This document shows positions 34,103 through 37,444 of a stretch of DNA of 37,444 nt, piece after piece; position 1 is the stretch's first letter, and the number at the start of each line of letters is the position of its first letter. The notes below the pieces were generated by a model. The model saw only the letters and a list, made by a program, of their open reading frames with translations. It did not search any database and was not told the origin of the DNA. The stretch comes from Longimicrobium sp. (GTDB taxonomy: Bacteria > Gemmatimonadota > Gemmatimonadetes > Longimicrobiales > Longimicrobiaceae), in assembly GCF_036388275.1 (NCBI RefSeq), contig NZ_DASVSF010000009.1, positions 1-37,444 on the forward strand, read 5' to 3'. Made by a program: the position numbers and the translations under genes.

Positions 34103-34132
34103 ACGCACTTCCGCACTCACGCACTCACGCAC
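34103..34132. repeat. Heptamer repeat upstream of moaD
   Basis: Tandem CACGCACT-like units immediately before moaD. Positions 34103-34125 are identical over 23 bases to 12126-12148 in the transporter operon, so this is a copy of the same dispersed element, here as one arm only without a facing partner. Confidence 0.8.
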
Positions 34133-34141
34133 CTGCCCCTC

Positions 34142-34384
34142 ATGATCATCCGATCCCTCTTCTTCGCCTCGTACCGCGACATGGCCGGCGCCGACGAGCT
34201 GGCGATGGAGCTTCCGGCGGGCGCCCGCGTGGCGGACCTGGTGGGGCGGCTCCGTTCCAGCGGTGGCCTGTCGCGTATGCCCGAGTCTCCCGTGGTGGCG
34301 GTCAACATGGACTATGCCCCGCTGGCGACGGAGCTGCGCGATGGCGACGAGGTGGCGTTCATTCCGCCCGTGGCGGGGGGCTGA
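34142..34384 (+). CDS. moaD: Molybdopterin synthase sulfur-carrier subunit
   Basis: An 80-residue ubiquitin-fold protein ending in the essential double glycine (PPVAGG), which carries the thiocarboxylate sulfur for molybdopterin. The pattern MIIRSLFFASYRDMAG, LPAGARVADLVGRL, VAVNMDYAPLATELRDGDEVAFIPPVAGG matches MoaD throughout. The ATG at 34142 fits the family start; longer frames run into the heptamer repeat. It is followed after one base by the moaE start codon. Confidence 0.92.
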   Translation: MIIRSLFFASYRDMAGADELAMELPAGARVADLVGRLRSSGGLSRMPESPVVAVNMDYAPLATELRDGDEVAFIPPVAGG

Positions 34385-34385
34385 C

Positions 34386-34832
34386 GTGCCGGAGAGCTTT
34401 GCCCTGGTCACGCCCGATCCCATCGACCCCGCGCGCCTGCTCGGCGACACGCTGTCGCCCGACGACGGCGCGGCGCTGCTGTTCTGGGGCGTGGTGCGCA
34501 ACCAGAACGACGGGCGCCCGGTGAGCCACCTGGAGTACTCGGCGTACGGGGAGATGGCGGAGCGCGAGATGCGCCGCATCGCCGACGAGGCGCGCGAGCG
34601 GTTCGGCACGGGTGCCATCCGGGTGATCCACCGCACCGGCTCGCTGGCCATCGGCGAGGCGAGCGTGGCCATCGCCGTCGCGTCGCCCCACCGGGCCGAG
34701 GCGTACGAGGCGTCGCGCTACGTGATCGAGCAGTTGAAGCAGCGCGTGCCGGTGTGGAAGCGCGAGGGATACGTGGACGGTGATACCGAGTGGGTGCCGG
34801 GCTTTACCCCCGCGGTCCGGGAGATGGCGTGA
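34386..34832 (+). CDS. moaE: Molybdopterin synthase catalytic subunit
   Basis: A 148-residue catalytic subunit that converts precursor Z (cPMP) to molybdopterin using the MoaD thiocarboxylate. Conserved segments are GAALLFWGVVRNQNDGRPVSHLEYSAYGEMAERE, IRVIHRTGSLAIGEASVAIAVASPHRAEAY, and the lysine-containing LKQRVPVWKREGYVDGDTEWV. The start is GTG at 34386, one base after the moaD stop. Its stop overlaps the moaA start. Confidence 0.94.
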   Translation: MPESFALVTPDPIDPARLLGDTLSPDDGAALLFWGVVRNQNDGRPVSHLEYSAYGEMAEREMRRIADEARERFGTGAIRVIHRTGSLAIGEASVAIAVASPHRAEAYEASRYVIEQLKQRVPVWKREGYVDGDTEWVPGFTPAVREMA

Positions 34833-35878
34833 GCCGGCTGGTGCAGCTGGGCCCGCTGCCGGTCGCTTCCGAGCGTCCCATCCCCGAAACCGGTCCCATG
34901 ACGGACGGCTTCGGGCGGCGGATCGAGTACCTGCGCATCTCCGTCACCGACAAGTGCAACCTCCGCTGCGTGTACTGCATGCCCGAGGAGGGGCTGCCCT
35001 GGCTGAAGCGCGAGCAGATCCTTCGATACGAGGAGATCGCCGAGATCGTGCGCGTGATGGCGGACCAGGGGCTGCGCCGCATTCGCATCACCGGCGGGGA
35101 GCCGCTGGTGCGCCGCGACCTGCCCGCGCTGGTGAGGATGATCCGCGCCGTTCCGCAGATCGAGGACGTGGCGCTTTCTACCAACGCCGTCCTGCTGACC
35201 GAGATGGCGGACGAGCTGCGCTATGCCGGCGTGGACCGCGTGAACGTGTCGCTGGATTCGCTGCGGCCGGACCGCATCGATGCCATCTCGCGCCGGGCGG
35301 GATCGGCGGACGGGATCTTCCGCGGGCTTGAGGCGGCGGAGCGGGCGGGATTCGCTCCCATCAAGGTGAACTGCGTGGTGATGCGCGGCCGCAACGACGA
35401 CGAGGTGGCGGATTTTGCGGCCATCACCCGTGACCGGCCCTGGCACGTGCGGTTCATCGAGGTGATGCCCACGGGCGAGAACCTGGGCGTCTCCGCCGAC
35501 GAGTTCGTCTCGTCCGACGAGATCCTGGAGAACATCGGGCGGATCGGCGACCTGCGGCCGGTGGCGGGCCCGGCGGGGAACGGGCCGGCGCGGTACTACG
35601 CGTTCGATGGCGCCGCGGGTACGGTGGGCGTCATCACGCCGATGAGCCACAACTACTGCGACCGCTGCAACCGCATGCGGCTGACGGCGGACGGCCAGCT
35701 TCGCCCCTGCCTTTTCGGACACGCGCAGACCAACCTGCGCGATCCCCTCCGCCGCGGCGAGCCGCTGGAGCCCCTGATTCGCCAGACGCTGCGCATCAAG
35801 CCCGAGCGCCACTGGCTGGTGCAGGGCTCCGACGCGGGATCGGGCGGGCTGCTGGCCCTTTCTCAGGTCGGCGGCTGA
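34829..35878 (+). CDS. moaA: GTP 3',8-cyclase (radical SAM, molybdenum cofactor synthesis)
   Basis: MoaA performs the first radical-SAM rearrangement of GTP in molybdenum cofactor synthesis. With the GTG at 34829, overlapping the moaE stop (GTGA), the protein has 349 residues; an ATG at 34898 is an alternative and would begin MTDGFGRRIEYLRIS, like many homologues. The SAM cluster motif CNLRCVYC is at about 43-50, the ITGGEPLVRRD motif follows, and the C-terminal cluster cysteines are in CDRCNRMRL and RPCLF. The protein ends in the conserved double glycine (SQVGG). moaC and the later-step genes are not in the window. Confidence 0.94.
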   Translation: MSRLVQLGPLPVASERPIPETGPMTDGFGRRIEYLRISVTDKCNLRCVYCMPEEGLPWLKREQILRYEEIAEIVRVMADQGLRRIRITGGEPLVRRDLPALVRMIRAVPQIEDVALSTNAVLLTEMADELRYAGVDRVNVSLDSLRPDRIDAISRRAGSADGIFRGLEAAERAGFAPIKVNCVVMRGRNDDEVADFAAITRDRPWHVRFIEVMPTGENLGVSADEFVSSDEILENIGRIGDLRPVAGPAGNGPARYYAFDGAAGTVGVITPMSHNYCDRCNRMRLTADGQLRPCLFGHAQTNLRDPLRRGEPLEPLIRQTLRIKPERHWLVQGSDAGSGGLLALSQVGG

Positions 35879-35942
35879 CGCCTCGCTTCCGCTAGCGTCC
35901 GCCGCACGGACGCGGACTCCCCGCCCCCCGCCGTTCCCGAGC

Positions 35943-37394
35943 ATGACCCACCCCGAAGGCCGCAGGCTCCTCGCCACGGGCCGGCAATATTTCCTTTTCG
36001 TCGTTCTGCCGGTGCTCGCCGTGCTCGCCATTCTGCAGGTGGGCGGCGGAATGGGCGCATCCGCGGCCGCTGTGCAGGCCCCCCCGCCCACGGCGAGCAG
36101 CCCCAGGCCGCCGCTACCCGACATGCTGCTGCTCCTGGCGCAGATCGGGGTGATCGTGATCGCCGCGCGAGGCCTGGGCTACCTGTTCCGGCGCATCGGC
36201 CAGCCGCAGGTGGTGGGTGAGATGGCCGCCGGGCTCATGCTGGGACCTTCGCTGCTCGGATGGGTGGCGCCCGGGGTGACGGCGGCCCTCTTCCCAGCCG
36301 CCAGCCTCGGATTTCTGAGCGCGCTGAGCCAGGTGGGGCTGCTGGTGTTCATGTTCCTGGTGGGCGTACGCCTGGATCCCCAGCTGCTTCGCAACCGCGG
36401 CCACACGGCGGTGGTCACCAGCCACGTGAGCATCGCCGCGCCATTTCTGCTGGGGACGGTGCTGGCCCTGGCCATCCATCCCACGCTGGCCCCCAAGGGG
36501 GTGAGCTTCACCGCCTTCGCGCTGTTCATGGGCGCCGCCATGAGCGTGACAGCCTTTCCCGTGCTGGCACGCATCCTGGCCGAAAAGCGCCTGACCGGCA
36601 CCCGGCTGGGCGCCGTGACGCTGGCCTGCGCGGCGGTGGACGACGTGACGGCGTGGAGCATCCTGGCCGGGGTGGTGATGCTGGTGCGCAGCGGCGACAT
36701 GAACGTGCCCCTGTGGGTAACCGTGGTGGGCTCGGCGGCGTTCGCCGTCGTGATGATCACCCTCGTGCGGGCGGGGGTGGCCCGGGCGCTGCGCGGCTCG
36801 GTGCGCGAGGGCACCCTCTCGGACGACGGGCTGGCGTTCATCCTCCTGTTGGCGCTCCTCTCGGCCCTGGTGACGGAGTACCTGGGCGTACACGCCCTGT
36901 TCGGCGCCTTTCTGGCCGGGGCGGTCGTTCCGAAGGAGCCGGGCTTCGTGCGCAGGCTGACGGACAAGCTCGAGGACGTGACGGTGGTTCTCCTGCTGCC
37001 GCTGTTCTTTGCGTTCACCGGCCTGCGGACGAGCATCGGCCTGGTGAGCGGGTGGGAGATGTGGCTTACCTGCGCGGCGGTGATTGCGGTGGCGGTGGCG
37101 GGAAAGTTCGGCGGGAGCACGCTGGCGGCGCGGGCCACGGGCATGTCGTGGCGCGACGCGAGCGCGCTGGGCGTGCTGATGAACACGCGCGGGCTGATGG
37201 AACTGGTGATCCTGAACGTGGGGCTGGACCTGGGGGTGATCTCGCCGGCGCTGTTCGCCATGATGGTGCTGATGGCCCTGGTGACCACCTTCATGACCAC
37301 GCCGCTGCTGGACTGGATCCTGGGGGATGCCGAGCCGGCCGTGGACGAGCCCGACCCGGCGCCGGTGCTTGCCCTGGCGGCAACGCGTGCGTAG
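35943..37394 (+). CDS. Cation/proton antiporter, CPA2 (Kef-type) family
   Basis: A 483-residue inner-membrane exchanger. After a first hydrophobic segment (about 15-35) and a Pro/Ala-rich linker comes the conserved antiporter core with about 12 hydrophobic segments: GYLFRRIGQPQVVGEMAAGLMLGPSLLG, LSALSQVGLLVFMFLVGVRLDP, AMSVTAFPVLARIL, and the ion-site region ACAAVDDVTAWSIL with paired aspartates. GVHALFGAFLAGAVVPK and NTRGLMELVILNVGLDLGVIS follow. No TrkA-N (KTN) regulatory domain is attached, so it resembles the short K+ or Na+/H+ antiporters. The extra N-terminal segment and linker are unusual but may reflect a start chosen too far upstream. Which cation is moved is unknown. Confidence 0.92.
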   Translation: MTHPEGRRLLATGRQYFLFVVLPVLAVLAILQVGGGMGASAAAVQAPPPTASSPRPPLPDMLLLLAQIGVIVIAARGLGYLFRRIGQPQVVGEMAAGLMLGPSLLGWVAPGVTAALFPAASLGFLSALSQVGLLVFMFLVGVRLDPQLLRNRGHTAVVTSHVSIAAPFLLGTVLALAIHPTLAPKGVSFTAFALFMGAAMSVTAFPVLARILAEKRLTGTRLGAVTLACAAVDDVTAWSILAGVVMLVRSGDMNVPLWVTVVGSAAFAVVMITLVRAGVARALRGSVREGTLSDDGLAFILLLALLSALVTEYLGVHALFGAFLAGAVVPKEPGFVRRLTDKLEDVTVVLLLPLFFAFTGLRTSIGLVSGWEMWLTCAAVIAVAVAGKFGGSTLAARATGMSWRDASALGVLMNTRGLMELVILNVGLDLGVISPALFAMMVLMALVTTFMTTPLLDWILGDAEPAVDEPDPAPVLALAATRA

Positions 37395-37444
37395 TCTCGT
37401 CGCGGTCGCGCGGTTGAATCGGTGGCGGCGGACCCATCCGGGTC

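Noticed and set aside
35895..35913. A seven-base-pair hairpin between moaA and the antiporter gene
   Set aside because: The stem is short and lacks a T-tract, which is common by chance in such GC-rich DNA.

Overview
The window is a very G+C-rich bacterial chromosome segment, about 70% by eye. SusC/SusD-type outer-membrane uptake proteins, lipoprotein glycosidases, TonB-plug proteins carrying a carboxypeptidase-regulatory-like domain, and abundant C-rich/G-rich intergenic repeats together suggest Gemmatimonadota, most likely a Longimicrobium-like organism. That placement is inference from gene style. No rRNA or tRNA gene was seen.

Region 1 (1-21603) is a carbohydrate-utilization locus. A control region at 13116-13384 separates two divergent units. 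Leftward runs a four-gene ABC sugar importer in the same order as the E. coli furanose importer ytfQ-ytfR-ytfT-yjfF, followed by galT and a GH43 lipoprotein. Beyond a repeat block come three more GH43-like genes (two leftward, one rightward), galE and a galK cut by the window edge. Rightward run a LacI-type regulator, susC, susD, a fifth GH43 enzyme and an aldose 1-epimerase (galM). The control region holds two mirror-image promoters, each followed by a copy of the same 13-base operator. The enzymes suggest that a glycan with arabinofuranose or galactofuranose side chains is captured at the surface by SusCD, trimmed by three exported and two cytoplasmic GH43 enzymes, and taken up by the furanose-type ABC importer. 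Galactose then enters metabolism through GalM, GalK, GalT and GalE. No arabinose catabolic gene is present here.

Region 2 (21604-31308) is mostly housekeeping: a YihY/BrkB membrane protein, a lower-GC orphan gene, a Tat-exported metallophosphoesterase next to lgt, a barrel-less carboxypeptidase-regulatory/plug protein, a stand-alone Lrp/AsnC effector domain, lipB, an MGDG-synthase-like glycosyltransferase, and an RNase HI homologue lacking two of the four canonical catalytic acids.

Region 3 (31309-37444) has carA, an HU-family DNA-binding protein with a textbook terminator, two small unknown proteins, a moaD-moaE-moaA molybdopterin cluster and a CPA2-type cation/proton antiporter.

Five long gene-free stretches and one shorter gap are filled by one composite family of dispersed repeats: C-rich/G-rich hairpins followed by GAACTTCGGG-like tails, plus a TCATCCTGAGG...GAAGGATCT module. 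One stretch carries a tandem duplication of about 320 bp, and a 60-base segment is identical at two distant sites. These blocks generate many false open reading frames.
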